The notes under the pieces: model-generated
The model's database searches: none
Seen by the model: the letters and a program-made list of their open reading frames with translations, nothing else
What the model was told of the DNA's origin: nothing
Assembly: GCF_003671935.1 (NCBI RefSeq)
Contig: NZ_CP032759.1
Coordinates: 434,001-498,000 of the forward strand
Source: Buchnera aphidicola (Rhopalosiphum maidis)
GTDB lineage: Bacteria; Pseudomonadota; Gammaproteobacteria; Enterobacterales; Enterobacteriaceae
Direction of reading: 5' to 3'
DNA length: 64,000 nt
Made by a program: the position numbers and the translations under genes
Shown: positions 1 through 8,029 of the stretch, piece by piece
How the letters are laid out: every line of letters begins with the position of its first letter
Numbering within the stretch: position 1 is the first letter of the stretch

Positions 1-129
1 CGTATAGCTATGTGTTTTTCTTTAATATGTTTATCTGGAATAAGTGTTAGTATACTTAATCCAAATTGTATTTCTAAAACTTTCCCATCTTATTTTAAAG
101 ATTTTTTAAAAATTAGTAAATTTGATTAA
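1..129 (+). CDS. aroA: 5-enolpyruvylshikimate-3-phosphate synthase, C-terminal end (partial)
   Basis: The window opens inside this gene. The 42 visible codons match the carboxy terminus of E. coli AroA: an Arg-Ile-Ala-Met-Cys-Phe-Ser-Leu stretch corresponds to the DHRMAMCFSL region that ends the active-site domain, followed by the conserved Lys-Thr-Phe-Pro-x-Tyr-Phe near the end. AroA joins shikimate 3-phosphate and phosphoenolpyruvate in the chorismate pathway, which feeds the tryptophan genes found later in the window. The 5' end lies outside. The neighbour downstream is a decayed cmk followed by rpsA, the E. coli order aroA-cmk-rpsA with intervening genes lost. Confidence 0.9.
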   Translation, partial: RIAMCFSLICLSGISVSILNPNCISKTFPSYFKDFLKISKFD

Positions 130-194
130 CGTTTAAAATTATAGATAATTATATGTATTTTAATTGAAGTTTTTTTTAATTTTTTGAAAAAAAT

Positions 195-832
195 ATGAAA
201 AATAAAACTCCTCTTATTTGTAATTAATAGACGCAGTGGTGTAAGTAAAAGTTCTTTATTTAAAATCATAGCTCAAAAATTAAATTGGTCTCTTTTAGAA
301 TCTAGTAAAATATATCGATTGATAGTATTTTTTATATTAAATATTCCTATTTTAGAAGAAAAAATCATTCCTTTTTTAAAAAATTTAGATTTTTTTTCAA
401 AAAAAAAGAGTTAATAAATTTAAAAAAAATCTTCAAAAAGTGAGTAAAATTGTTTCTCAATTAACAATTTTTTTTAAAGTTAAAAACATTTTGCTTTATC
501 AACAAAAATATTTTCGTTGTTCTCCTGGATTAATAAAAGAGGAACGAAATGTGGGTACAGTAATTTTCCCTAATGCTATAATAAAATTTTTCTTAGACGC
601 AAATTTCGAACATCATGTTTATAGAAGAAAATCACAACTAAAAAAACAGATGTTATATTGATTTTAAAAAATTATCAAAACAAATAAAAATTCGTGATGA
701 ACGTGATCAAAATCGATCAATTTCTCCTTTATACCCATCAGAAAATGCTATAATATTATATTCAACAAAAATAAGTTTTGAAAAAGTTGTTAAAACTTTA
801 ACAAAGCATATTGTTAAAAAAACAAATATATA
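195..832 (+). pseudogene. cmk: cytidylate kinase pseudogene
   Basis: This stretch carries recognisable pieces of CMP kinase in the right order but in broken frames. The ATG at 195 is followed within ten codons by stops. From about 229 another frame gives a corrupted P-loop (R-S-G-V-S-K where GPSGAGK is expected), then LLES-KIYRLI resembling the E. coli LLDSGAIYR region. A stop follows near 413. From 440 to 661 the central part is readable, with the DGRDMGT motif reduced to EERNVGT and FFLDA retained, and another stop at 659. The C-terminal IRDERDQNRSISPL motif follows in the same frame up to about 830. Both the nucleotide-binding loop and the DGRD motif are damaged, so this is a true pseudogene and not a single sequencing slip. 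Its position between aroA and rpsA matches E. coli cmk. Confidence 0.9.
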
Positions 833-969
833 TTTTAAAAATAAATATAGATTTTTATTCGTAAAAATTGCACTCTTTAATATGGACTATTAAAAGATAT
901 ATAAAACAAGCTCATTTCAACACGAAGTTAAAATGAACATTTAATAAAAGTTTTTTAAATATTATTAAT
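833..969 (+). other. rpsA upstream region, no gene
   Basis: This is the region between the last recognisable cmk codons and rpsA. It is A+T-rich and holds no open frame of note. In E. coli the rpsA leader carries the site for S1 autoregulation and some of its promoters. I could not place a convincing -35/-10 pair here: TTGCAC near 867 has no well-spaced -10 hexamer. The sequence directly before the ATG (ttaaatattattaat) lacks a clear Shine-Dalgarno, which is typical for the leaderless-like, S1-dependent start of rpsA. Confidence 0.3.
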
Positions 970-2649
970 ATGAATGAATCTTTTGCTCAACTATTTGAAG
1001 AATCACTAAAAGAGATTAAAACTCGTCCAGGATCAATTATTCGAGGTATTGTTGTTTCTATAGAAAAAGAAACAGTGCTTGTTGATGCAGGTCTTAAATC
1101 TGAATCAGCAATTCCAGCTGAACAATTTAAAAATGCTCAAGGATTTTTAGATGTAAAAGTTGGAGATCAAATTGATGTTGCTTTAGATGCCATTGAAGAC
1201 GGATTTGGAGAAACACTTTTATCTCGAGAAAAAGCAAAACGACATGAAGCATGGTTAATATTAGAACAAGCTCATGAAAAATCAGAAACTGTTATTGGTA
1301 TTATTAATGGCAAGGTAAAGGGTGGATTCACTGTAGAACTAAATGATATACGTGCTTTTTTACCAGGTTCTTTAGTTGATGTTCGTCCTGTTAGAGATAC
1401 TATTCATCTTGAAGGTAAAGAATTAGAATTTAAGGTAATAAAATTAGATCAAAAAAGGAATAATGTTGTTGTTTCACGACGTGCTGTAATTGAATCTGAA
1501 AATAGTGCTGAAAGAGATCAATTATTAGAAAATTTACAAGAAGGTATAGAAATTAAAGGAATTGTTAAAAATTTAACAGATTATGGAGCTTTTGTAGATT
1601 TAGGTGGTGTAGATGGATTGTTGCATATTACTGACATGGCATGGAAAAGAGTTAAACATCCGAGTGAGATAGTTAATGTTGGTGATGAAATCAATGTTAA
1701 AATTTTAAAATTTGATAGAGAAAGAACACGCGTTTCTTTAGGATTAAAACAATTAGGTGAAGATCCATGGATAGCTATTTCTCATCGTTATCCGGAAGGA
1801 ATTAAATTAAGCGGTCGTGTGACAAACTTAACAGATTATGGTTGTTTTGTAGAAATTGAAGAAGGTGTAGAAGGTCTCGTTCATGTATCTGAAATGGATT
1901 GGACAAATAAAAACATCCATCCTTCTAAAGTAGTTTCAGTTAATAATATAGTAGATGTTATAGTTTTAGATATTGATGAAGAACGTCGTCGTATTTCCCT
2001 TGGTTTAAAACAATGTAAAGTAAATCCTTGGCAAGAATTTTCTGAAACTCACAAAAAGGGAGTTCAGGTTGCTGGAAAAATAAAATCTATTACAGATTTT
2101 GGTATTTTTATTGGTTTAAAAGGTGGTATTGATGGGTTAGTGCATTTATCTGATATTTCTTGGAAAATGTCAGGTGAAGAAGCAGTTAAAAAATATAAAA
2201 AAGGTGATGAAATATCAGCTGTAGTTTTGCAAGTAGATGCTGAACGAGAACGTATTTCATTAGGAATTAAACAATTAGAAGAAGATCCTTTTAATGTATA
2301 TGTTTCAAATCATAAAAAAGGAACTATAATTACTGGAACAGTAAAATCTTTTGATAAAAAAACTATTATAATAAAATTATCAGAAGGAATAGAGGGAAAT
2401 ATAAAATTTTCTGAATCTTCTCGTATTAATTACGAAGAAATAATAAAAAAGTTAAAAATTGATGATACTATTTTAGTAAAATTATCTAATTTTGATCGAA
2501 AAAATAGAATTATTAATCTCACTTTTCATATTGTAGATGAAAATGATAGTAAAAAAGATCTAAAAAATAAAATAAATATAAAATCAAACGATGAATCCTT
2601 TTCTAATGTAATGACTGAAGCTTTTAAAGCAGCTCAAAATACTGAATAA
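970..2649 (+). CDS. rpsA: 30S ribosomal protein S1
   Basis: S1 binds mRNA on the small ribosomal subunit and helps start translation, mainly on messages with weak Shine-Dalgarno sequences. The protein has 559 residues (E. coli 557) and shows the six tandem S1/OB-fold repeats, starting near residues 21, 105, 195, 283, 370 and 457. Repeats 3 to 5 are the clearest, each with a D-Y/F-G-x-F-V core and a G-L-L/V-H-x-S/T-D/E-M tail. Repeats 1 and 2, which bind the ribosome, are well kept ([11 protein letters not shown]). Repeat 6 is the most divergent: the Tyr/Phe-Gly-x-Phe core is replaced by a lysine- and isoleucine-rich strand. The C-terminal tail is also lysine- and asparagine-rich. It is followed 76 bases later by ihfB, the E. 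coli arrangement. Confidence 0.98.
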   Translation: MNESFAQLFEESLKEIKTRPGSIIRGIVVSIEKETVLVDAGLKSESAIPAEQFKNAQGFLDVKVGDQIDVALDAIEDGFGETLLSREKAKRHEAWLILEQAHEKSETVIGIINGKVKGGFTVELNDIRAFLPGSLVDVRPVRDTIHLEGKELEFKVIKLDQKRNNVVVSRRAVIESENSAERDQLLENLQEGIEIKGIVKNLTDYGAFVDLGGVDGLLHITDMAWKRVKHPSEIVNVGDEINVKILKFDRERTRVSLGLKQLGEDPWIAISHRYPEGIKLSGRVTNLTDYGCFVEIEEGVEGLVHVSEMDWTNKNIHPSKVVSVNNIVDVIVLDIDEERRRISLGLKQCKVNPWQEFSETHKKGVQVAGKIKSITDFGIFIGLKGGIDGLVHLSDISWKMSGEEAVKKYKKGDEISAVVLQVDAERERISLGIKQLEEDPFNVYVSNHKKGTIITGTVKSFDKKTIIIKLSEGIEGNIKFSESSRINYEEIIKKLKIDDTILVKLSNFDRKNRIINLTFHIVDENDSKKDLKNKINIKSNDESFSNVMTEAFKAAQNTE

Positions 2650-2725
2650 TTATTTGCAAAAGAAAATATATTTTTTATAATTTTTTTAAAATTTTTTGTA
2701 AAAATATATTAATTATAGAGGATTT

Positions 2726-3010
2726 ATGACAAAGTCAGAACTATTCGAAAGAATTGCTGAACAAAAAGCTCATATTTCAAATAAAATAATAGAACATGCT
2801 GTAAAAGAAATGCTAGAATATATGTCAATTTCGTTATCTAAAGGGAAACGAATTGAAATTCGAGGGTTTGGTAGTTTTTCTTTGCATTATAGATCTTCTC
2901 GTATAGGTCGAAATCCTAAAACTGGTAAAAAAATTAAGTTAAATGAAAAATATGTACCTTATTTTAAACCAGGAAAACAACTACGAGATCGAGCTAATTT
3001 ATATAAATAG
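2726..3010 (+). CDS. ihfB: integration host factor beta subunit
   Basis: IHF beta (also called himD) pairs with IHF alpha and bends DNA sharply at AT-rich sites. At 94 residues it equals the E. coli length. The HU/IHF signature is complete: the IEIRGFGSF segment near residue 41 and the DNA-intercalating beta-arm with R-I-G-R-N-P-K-T-G near residues 58-66, ending in [11 protein letters not shown] good ribosome-binding site (agaggattt) precedes the ATG. It lies directly downstream of rpsA, as in E. coli, and is followed by a stem-loop at 3031-3079. Whether the alpha subunit exists in this genome cannot be seen from the window. Confidence 0.97.
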   Translation: MTKSELFERIAEQKAHISNKIIEHAVKEMLEYMSISLSKGKRIEIRGFGSFSLHYRSSRIGRNPKTGKKIKLNEKYVPYFKPGKQLRDRANLYK

Positions 3011-3030
3011 TATATTTTCATACTTCAGTA

Positions 3031-3079
3031 ATAGAAACTAAGTTTATATATAATTTTTTATAAAAGGCTTAGTTTCTAT
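3031..3079 (+). terminator. stem-loop terminator after ihfB
   Basis: A perfect 12-base inverted repeat (ATAGAAACTAAG at 3031-3042 and its complement at 3068-3079) surrounds a 25-base AT-rich loop. The sequence that follows is A-rich and not a T run, so it is not a textbook intrinsic terminator. It lies between two genes on the same strand that belong to different units in E. coli (ihfB and tpiA), which favours a termination or mRNA 3'-end role. Confidence 0.55.
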
Positions 3080-3106
3080 AAAATTAAAAAAATTGAGTAC
3101 ATTAAT

Positions 3107-3871
3107 ATGAAAAAAAATATTATTGCAGCTAATTGGAAGTTAAATGGTAGTATAAAAACTATTTCTTATTTTTTAACTTCTTTAAAATCAAAAATTTCAT
3201 CTTTTTCAAAAAAAAGTGCAATTGTCATTGCACCTCCCACCGTATTTTTAGAAAGAGTATATAAAGAGATAAATAATACAAATGTTTATCTTGGTGCACA
3301 AAATATAGATATGAATTTAACAGGTGCATTTACTGGTGAAAATTCTGCTTTAATGATGAAAGATGTCGGTGTTAAATACATTATTCTTGGTCATTCTGAA
3401 AGACGTTTATTTCATAATGAAAATAACGAAATAATTTCAAAAAAATTTTGTTTAATAAAAAACTTAAACTTAATTCCTATTTTATGTATAGGCGAAACTG
3501 AAATAGAAAAAAAATCTAATAAGACTGAAAATATTTTAAAAAAACAATTAAATTTTATATTAAATTCTTTCGGAAAAAAAGCATTTAGAAATACAGTAAT
3601 TGCATATGAACCTATTTGGGCTATAGGTACAGGTATTTCAGCAGACCCTAAAAGTGTACAATTGATACATAAATTTATAAAAAATCATATAAAAAAATAT
3701 GATACTATTAGTGCAGAAAATTTGATTGTGCTATATGGAGGTTCAGTTAATGCATTAAATGCAGAAGATTTTCTGAAACAACCTGATATTAATGGGCTAT
3801 TGATTGGCAGCGCATCTTTAAAATGTGAAGAGTTTTTAAAAATTATAAAAATATCAGATAATGTTTTATAA
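3107..3871 (+). CDS. tpiA: triosephosphate isomerase
   Basis: This glycolytic enzyme interconverts dihydroxyacetone phosphate and glyceraldehyde 3-phosphate. The 254-residue protein (E. coli 255) has every catalytic element: AANWKLNG with the electrophilic lysine near residue 11, ILGHSERR with the catalytic histidine near 95, and AYEPIWAIGTG with the catalytic glutamate near 165. The phosphate-binding YGGSVN segment is near residue 210. The gene is convergent with glpF, with only six bases between the stop codons, so their 3' ends may overlap in transcripts. Together with pfkA, gpmA and gapA in this window it forms part of an intact glycolysis. Confidence 0.98.
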   Translation: MKKNIIAANWKLNGSIKTISYFLTSLKSKISSFSKKSAIVIAPPTVFLERVYKEINNTNVYLGAQNIDMNLTGAFTGENSALMMKDVGVKYIILGHSERRLFHNENNEIISKKFCLIKNLNLIPILCIGETEIEKKSNKTENILKKQLNFILNSFGKKAFRNTVIAYEPIWAIGTGISADPKSVQLIHKFIKNHIKKYDTISAENLIVLYGGSVNALNAEDFLKQPDINGLLIGSASLKCEEFLKIIKISDNVL

Positions 3872-3877
3872 AAAAAA

Positions 3878-4669
3878 TTATTTTTTTATAATAAAATTTA
3901 TATATATCCATCCTCCTAAATTTATACCTAGAATAGGAGCTATTGTAGGTATTAAAAAATATGGGAAAATCATGTTATCACCACCTGTAAATGCTAATTT
4001 ACCCCATCCAATTAAACTTAAAAATATTCTAGGACCTAAATCTCGAGCTGGATTTAAAGTAACATTATTATGCGCACCTAAAAATAAGTTGATTGTTGTA
4101 ACTAGTACCCCTATTAAAAAAGGATTTATAAAATTATAAGATGAAAATAAATTTTTTTTTTCATTTATTTTCATAAGTATAATAATAAAAAAAATTCCAA
4201 TAGATACTTCTAATATAAAATCGTGAATAAAATTATAATTTTCTTTGGGGAAAACACAAAAAATTGAAGCTAATTCAAGACTTTTTTTTGTTCCTCGTAC
4301 AATATTATATTTCAACTCAAACGAGTTTAATAGATTATGATAAATAAGATAAATTAAAATGGTAAAGAAAAAAGTACCAGTTATCTGAGATATAATGTAT
4401 GGTATTACCTTTTTTTTATTAAATTGAGAAGATAACCAAAGAAAAATAGTAACAGCTGGATTTAAATGTGCTCCAGATGTTGAAAAACTAAAATAAACTG
4501 ATATGAATACTCCTAGTCCCCAAATAAAACTAATTTCATAATTATTGAAATGAAAATTTGTTAATTTTGATGTAGCAGAAAAACTAATTCCTAAAAATAC
4601 TATTAAACCTGTTCCTAAAAATTCAACACAACACTGTTTTAATGTTTTTTTTTTACTACAAAGATTCAT
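3878..4669 (-). CDS. glpF: glycerol facilitator (aquaglyceroporin)
   Basis: This is an inner-membrane channel of the MIP/aquaporin family for glycerol and small polyols. The 263 residues (E. coli GlpF 281) contain about six hydrophobic segments and both pore-lining NPA half-helices: H-L-N-P-A-V at about 68-73 and T-L-N-P-A-R-D at about 204-210, the latter with the selectivity-filter arginine followed by Asp, the glycerol-channel form. Glycines GTGLIVFLG in the first helix are typical. The cytoplasmic loops are shorter and lysine-rich. No glycerol kinase neighbour is visible, so substrate use in the symbiont is unclear. The gene lies downstream of pfkA on the same strand, behind a strong stem-loop. 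Confidence 0.93.
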   Translation of the reverse strand: MNLCSKKKTLKQCCVEFLGTGLIVFLGISFSATSKLTNFHFNNYEISFIWGLGVFISVYFSFSTSGAHLNPAVTIFLWLSSQFNKKKVIPYIISQITGTFFFTILIYLIYHNLLNSFELKYNIVRGTKKSLELASIFCVFPKENYNFIHDFILEVSIGIFFIIILMKINEKKNLFSSYNFINPFLIGVLVTTINLFLGAHNNVTLNPARDLGPRIFLSLIGWGKLAFTGGDNMIFPYFLIPTIAPILGINLGGWIYINFIIKK

Positions 4670-4717
4670 TTTTTTTGATACCTATATAATTTTATTTATT
4701 TAAAAATAAAATTAAAA

Positions 4718-4745
4718 ATTTTAGAGCGCCGGAAAAACCGGCACT
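4718..4745 (-). terminator. G+C-rich intrinsic terminator of pfkA
   Basis: On the minus strand, nine bases after the pfkA stop, AGTGCCGG pairs with CCGGCGCT around a TTTTT loop (8 base pairs including one T-G wobble, 4725-4745). It is followed by CTAAAATTTTT, a usable U tract. The stem is nearly all G+C in surroundings that are almost only A+T, so it is very likely maintained by selection. Confidence 0.85.
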
Positions 4746-4754
4746 AATTTTGCA

Positions 4755-5717
4755 TTAGTATAGCTTCTTAGCTGTAATTAACCAATCTTTTTTAAAAACA
4801 CGTTTCATATTTTTTAGTGCATTCGTTATATCATTAAATACCATTTTTTCATTTTGCACTCCGACACATTTTCCTTTGTAACCTTCTATTAGTAATTCTA
4901 CTGCATATGCCCCCATTCTTGATGCTAGTATTCGATCGTATACTACTGGTGAGCCTCCTCTTTGGATATGTCCTAAAATAGTAGCTCTTGTTTCTCTATT
5001 TGTTTTTTTTTCAATATATTTAGCTAATTTTTCTACATCACAAATATATTCTGTTATTGCAACTATTGCGTGTTTCTTACCTTTTTCAATTCCTGCTTGT
5101 ATTTCAAAAACTAATTCTTCTTTTTTATAATTAATTTCTGGAAGAACAATAAATTCGCAACCACCAGCAATTGCAGCAGCTAGTGTTAAATCGCCGCAGT
5201 ATCTCCCCATAACTTCTACAATAGAAATTCTTTGGTGAGAAGAAGAAGTATCTCTTAATCTATCAATTGCTTCAACAACTGTTTCTAAAGCTGTAAAGTA
5301 ACCTATTGTATAATCAGTACCCGCTACATCATTATCTATAGTTCCTGGAATACTAATGCATGGAACTCCCATTTTTGTTAATTTTTGAGCTCCTATATAA
5401 GACCCATCTCCCCCGATTACAACAAGAGCATCAATATTTCTTTTATTTAAATTATTTATTGCAACAGTTCGTATTTCATTTTTACAGAAATCAGGAAATC
5501 TAGCAGATCCTAAAAATGTTCCACCTCTGTTAATCATATCAGAAACACTATATCTATCTAATTGTGTCATACGATTTTCGTATAAACCTAAATATCCATC
5601 ATAAATACCGAATACTTCTAATTTTTCACTCAATGCTGTTCTTACTACTCCCCTAATTGCAGCATTCATACCAGGAGCATCTCCACCACTAGTTAATACT
5701 CCAATCTTTTTAATCAT
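4755..5717 (-). CDS. pfkA: ATP-dependent 6-phosphofructokinase
   Basis: This enzyme phosphorylates fructose 6-phosphate, the committed step of glycolysis. The protein has 320 residues, exactly the E. coli PfkA length. It shows the ATP-binding [12 protein letters not shown] near residues 9-20, GGDGS near 102-106, the catalytic [16 protein letters not shown] loop near residues 124-138 with both aspartates, and MGRYCGDL in the fructose 6-phosphate/effector region near 169-176. No frameshift or key-residue loss is visible. It ends at a strong hairpin. The 276-base region upstream (5718-5993) is AT-rich and holds no other gene. Confidence 0.98.
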   Translation of the reverse strand: MIKKIGVLTSGGDAPGMNAAIRGVVRTALSEKLEVFGIYDGYLGLYENRMTQLDRYSVSDMINRGGTFLGSARFPDFCKNEIRTVAINNLNKRNIDALVVIGGDGSYIGAQKLTKMGVPCISIPGTIDNDVAGTDYTIGYFTALETVVEAIDRLRDTSSSHQRISIVEVMGRYCGDLTLAAAIAGGCEFIVLPEINYKKEELVFEIQAGIEKGKKHAIVAITEYICDVEKLAKYIEKKTNRETRATILGHIQRGGSPVVYDRILASRMGAYAVELLIEGYKGKCVGVQNEKMVFNDITNALKNMKRVFKKDWLITAKKLY

Positions 5718-5993
5718 AAAAATCCCATTTTTTTAACTACTGTAAAAATTTGTTTTTTCCTATTATTTATTATTGATAAACATTTTTAGAATAATTGTAT
5801 TTTTTAATGTAAAGAAAAATATATTTTTATATATAATTGTGCATGTTGAATACTAAAATTATTAAATGTTAAAAAGGTTAAAAAACTTTTTAAAAAAATC
5901 GATTTTATTTTTTTGAAAAAAAGATTTTATCTTTAATTAAATTAGAAACAATTTTATATATATATGAATTTTTGATAGAAAAAATATTTTATT

Positions 5994-6698
5994 TTAAATA
6001 CTTTGTTTTAAGTAATACCATTTCATAGGAATACACTCTTTGTTGAATTCTAAAACAATTGGCATTGCAGTAGGAATCTCTAATTCTAAAATTTTTTTAT
6101 TATCTATTTTATTTATAAATTGAATTAATGCACGTAAAGAATTTCCATGTGCTACAACAAGAACTTTTTGTCTTTTTTTTATTTGAGGTAAAATAAATTC
6201 ATTCCAATAAGGAATTACTCTTTTTGCTGTCAATTCTAAGCTTTCACCTAATGGAATCGTATTAGTATCTATACTTGCATAACGTATATCATTTCCAGGA
6301 AATCGTTTATCTTTTAATGTAATTTGAGGAGGTATAATATCAAAACTGCGTCTCCATAAATTGACTTGTTTTTCGCCATATTTTTGAATCATTTCATCTT
6401 TATTTAATCCCTCTAATGCACCATAATGTCTTTCATTTAATCTCCAGGACTTTTTTACAGGTAACCAAGATTGATTCAATGTGTCTAAAATATATCCCAA
6501 GGTATGTATGGCTCTTTTTAGCATAGAAGTATGTGCATAATCAAAAAAAAATTTTTCTTTTTTTAATAATAATCCTGCTTTTTTAGCTTCATTTTTTCCA
6601 TTTTGACTTAATTCTATATCGTGCCATCCGGTAAATCTATTTAAGTTGTTCCATTGACTTTGACCGTGTCGAATTAAGATTAATTTATTATTTTTCAT
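5994..6698 (-). CDS. gpmA: 2,3-bisphosphoglycerate-dependent phosphoglycerate mutase
   Basis: This enzyme converts 3-phosphoglycerate to 2-phosphoglycerate in glycolysis. The protein has 234 residues (E. coli 250, shorter at the C-terminus). The phosphohistidine motif [10 protein letters not shown] is at residues 7-16; the usual E of RHGES is Q here. The motif is followed by [12 protein letters not shown], and the second catalytic histidine sits in [10 protein letters not shown] near residue 180. The central region with [14 protein letters not shown] is conserved. The lysine-rich tail ends soon after the core, so the flexible C-terminal lid is short. It lies between sucB (with a stem-loop in the gap) and pfkA on the same strand. 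Confidence 0.96.
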   Translation of the reverse strand: MKNNKLILIRHGQSQWNNLNRFTGWHDIELSQNGKNEAKKAGLLLKKEKFFFDYAHTSMLKRAIHTLGYILDTLNQSWLPVKKSWRLNERHYGALEGLNKDEMIQKYGEKQVNLWRRSFDIIPPQITLKDKRFPGNDIRYASIDTNTIPLGESLELTAKRVIPYWNEFILPQIKKRQKVLVVAHGNSLRALIQFINKIDNKKILELEIPTAMPIVLEFNKECIPMKWYYLKQSI

Positions 6699-6768
6699 AT
6701 TTTATCTTCTATTTTTTTTATAATATACATGTACAATTATTTTATTAAAAATTAATTTTTTATAAATA

Positions 6769-6807
6769 TAAAAGTACAGTTTATAATAAGAAATTACTGT
6801 ACTTTTA
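6769..6807 (-). terminator. stem-loop terminator of sucAB
   Basis: A 12-base perfect inverted repeat (arms 6769-6780 and 6796-6807, core AAAGTACAGT) with a 15-base loop lies just downstream of the sucB stop on the minus strand. It is followed in that direction by a T-rich run. It separates the sucAB unit from gpmA. Confidence 0.65.
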
Positions 6808-6827
6808 AGATTAATTAAAAAATAAAT

Positions 6828-8018
6828 TTATACATTAATTAAAATACGATTAAAATCTTCTAATATATCTTTTATAGTTACTAAAAAACTAACAGATTCT
6901 TTTCCGTCTATTAGTCTATGATCATAAGATAGTGCTAAATACATCATGGGAAGAATTTTTACCTTTCCGTTTATAGCCATAGGACGCTCTTTGATAAGAT
7001 GCATCCCTAATATTGCGGTTTGAGGTGGATTAATAATAGGAGTAGACATTAAAGAACCAAAAACACCACCATTAGTTATGGTAAAGTTTCCCCCAACTAA
7101 TTCTTCTAATTTTATTTTATTTTCTGTGCTTTTAATAGAAAATTCTTTTATTTTTTTTTCTATGTCGGCCATACTCATCTTATCTGCATTTCTTAAAACT
7201 GGCGTTATTACTCCTCTGGGAGTAGAGATAGCAATACTAATATCAAAATTTTTATAATAAACAATATCGTCTTTATCAATAGATGCGTTTACTTCTGGAA
7301 AAATTTTTAAGGCTTCTACTGCTGCTTTTACAAAAAAAGGCATAAATCCAATACGAACACCGTGTTTTTTTTCAAAAGATTCGCCATATTTTTTACGTAA
7401 AAATATTATTGATTGCATGTTTACTTCATTAAAAGTCGTCAGCATCGCTGTATTATTTTTAGTTTCTAATAATCTTTCAGCAATTTTTTGACGTAATCGT
7501 GTCATTTTTATTCTATTTTCAATGTTTTTATTTTCTTTTTCATTAAAAAAAGATTTTTTCTTTAATTGTTCCTGGTTTTTTTTTTCAATATTTTTTTGAT
7601 TTTTTACATAATATAATTGATTAAATATTTCTTTATTTTTATTAATTTTTACTAAACGTCTTATAGAAGGTGTTAAATTATATAATTTTTCTTTAAAAGG
7701 AATATTAAAACTTCTATTTTGTATAAAAGATTGTTTGTTTTCTATTGATTTTAGTTCTTTTTTACTTTCAATATTTGTAGATTTAATGATATTTCCTAAT
7801 ATTTGGTTTGATTTAACAATTGCACCTTCTTTTTCTAAAATTTTATCTAATATTCCATTACACGGAGATGAAACTTCCAGCATGACTTTATCTGTTTCGA
7901 TATCTACTATATTATCTTCAGAAGAAATTTTTTCTCCTATTTTTTTATACCATTTTACAACTACTGCATCGTTAACAGATTCAGGAAGATCAGGAACAAG
8001 AATATTTATTCTATTCAT
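6828..8018 (-). CDS. sucB: 2-oxoglutarate dehydrogenase E2, dihydrolipoyl succinyltransferase
   Basis: E2 is the core of the 2-oxoglutarate dehydrogenase complex and moves the succinyl group from lipoate to CoA. The 396 residues (E. coli 405) begin with a lipoyl domain whose lipoyl-lysine lies in [12 protein letters not shown] near residue 44. The catalytic domain starts near residue 165 ([14 protein letters not shown]) and ends with the catalytic SYDHRLIDG near residues 366-374. Between them, only the first helix of the peripheral subunit-binding domain is recognisable (TPSIRRLVK near 115-123). The GTGxGGRxTxxDV half found in E. coli is replaced by a lysine/asparagine-rich stretch. sucA lies 11 bases upstream and is presumably co-transcribed. 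The lpd gene for E3 is not in the window. Confidence 0.97.
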   Translation of the reverse strand: MNRINILVPDLPESVNDAVVVKWYKKIGEKISSEDNIVDIETDKVMLEVSSPCNGILDKILEKEGAIVKSNQILGNIIKSTNIESKKELKSIENKQSFIQNRSFNIPFKEKLYNLTPSIRRLVKINKNKEIFNQLYYVKNQKNIEKKNQEQLKKKSFFNEKENKNIENRIKMTRLRQKIAERLLETKNNTAMLTTFNEVNMQSIIFLRKKYGESFEKKHGVRIGFMPFFVKAAVEALKIFPEVNASIDKDDIVYYKNFDISIAISTPRGVITPVLRNADKMSMADIEKKIKEFSIKSTENKIKLEELVGGNFTITNGGVFGSLMSTPIINPPQTAILGMHLIKERPMAINGKVKILPMMYLALSYDHRLIDGKESVSFLVTIKDILEDFNRILINV

Positions 8019-8029
8019 TTTATATCCTT

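Noticed and set aside
440..661. 73-codon frame as a functional small gene
   Set aside because: It is the middle of the decayed cmk, with recognisable but damaged motifs and coding continuity on both sides in other frames.
3861..4139. Plus-strand open frame of 92 codons overlapping glpF
   Set aside because: It is the antisense of glpF, has no ribosome-binding site or family resemblance, and glpF has full channel motifs.
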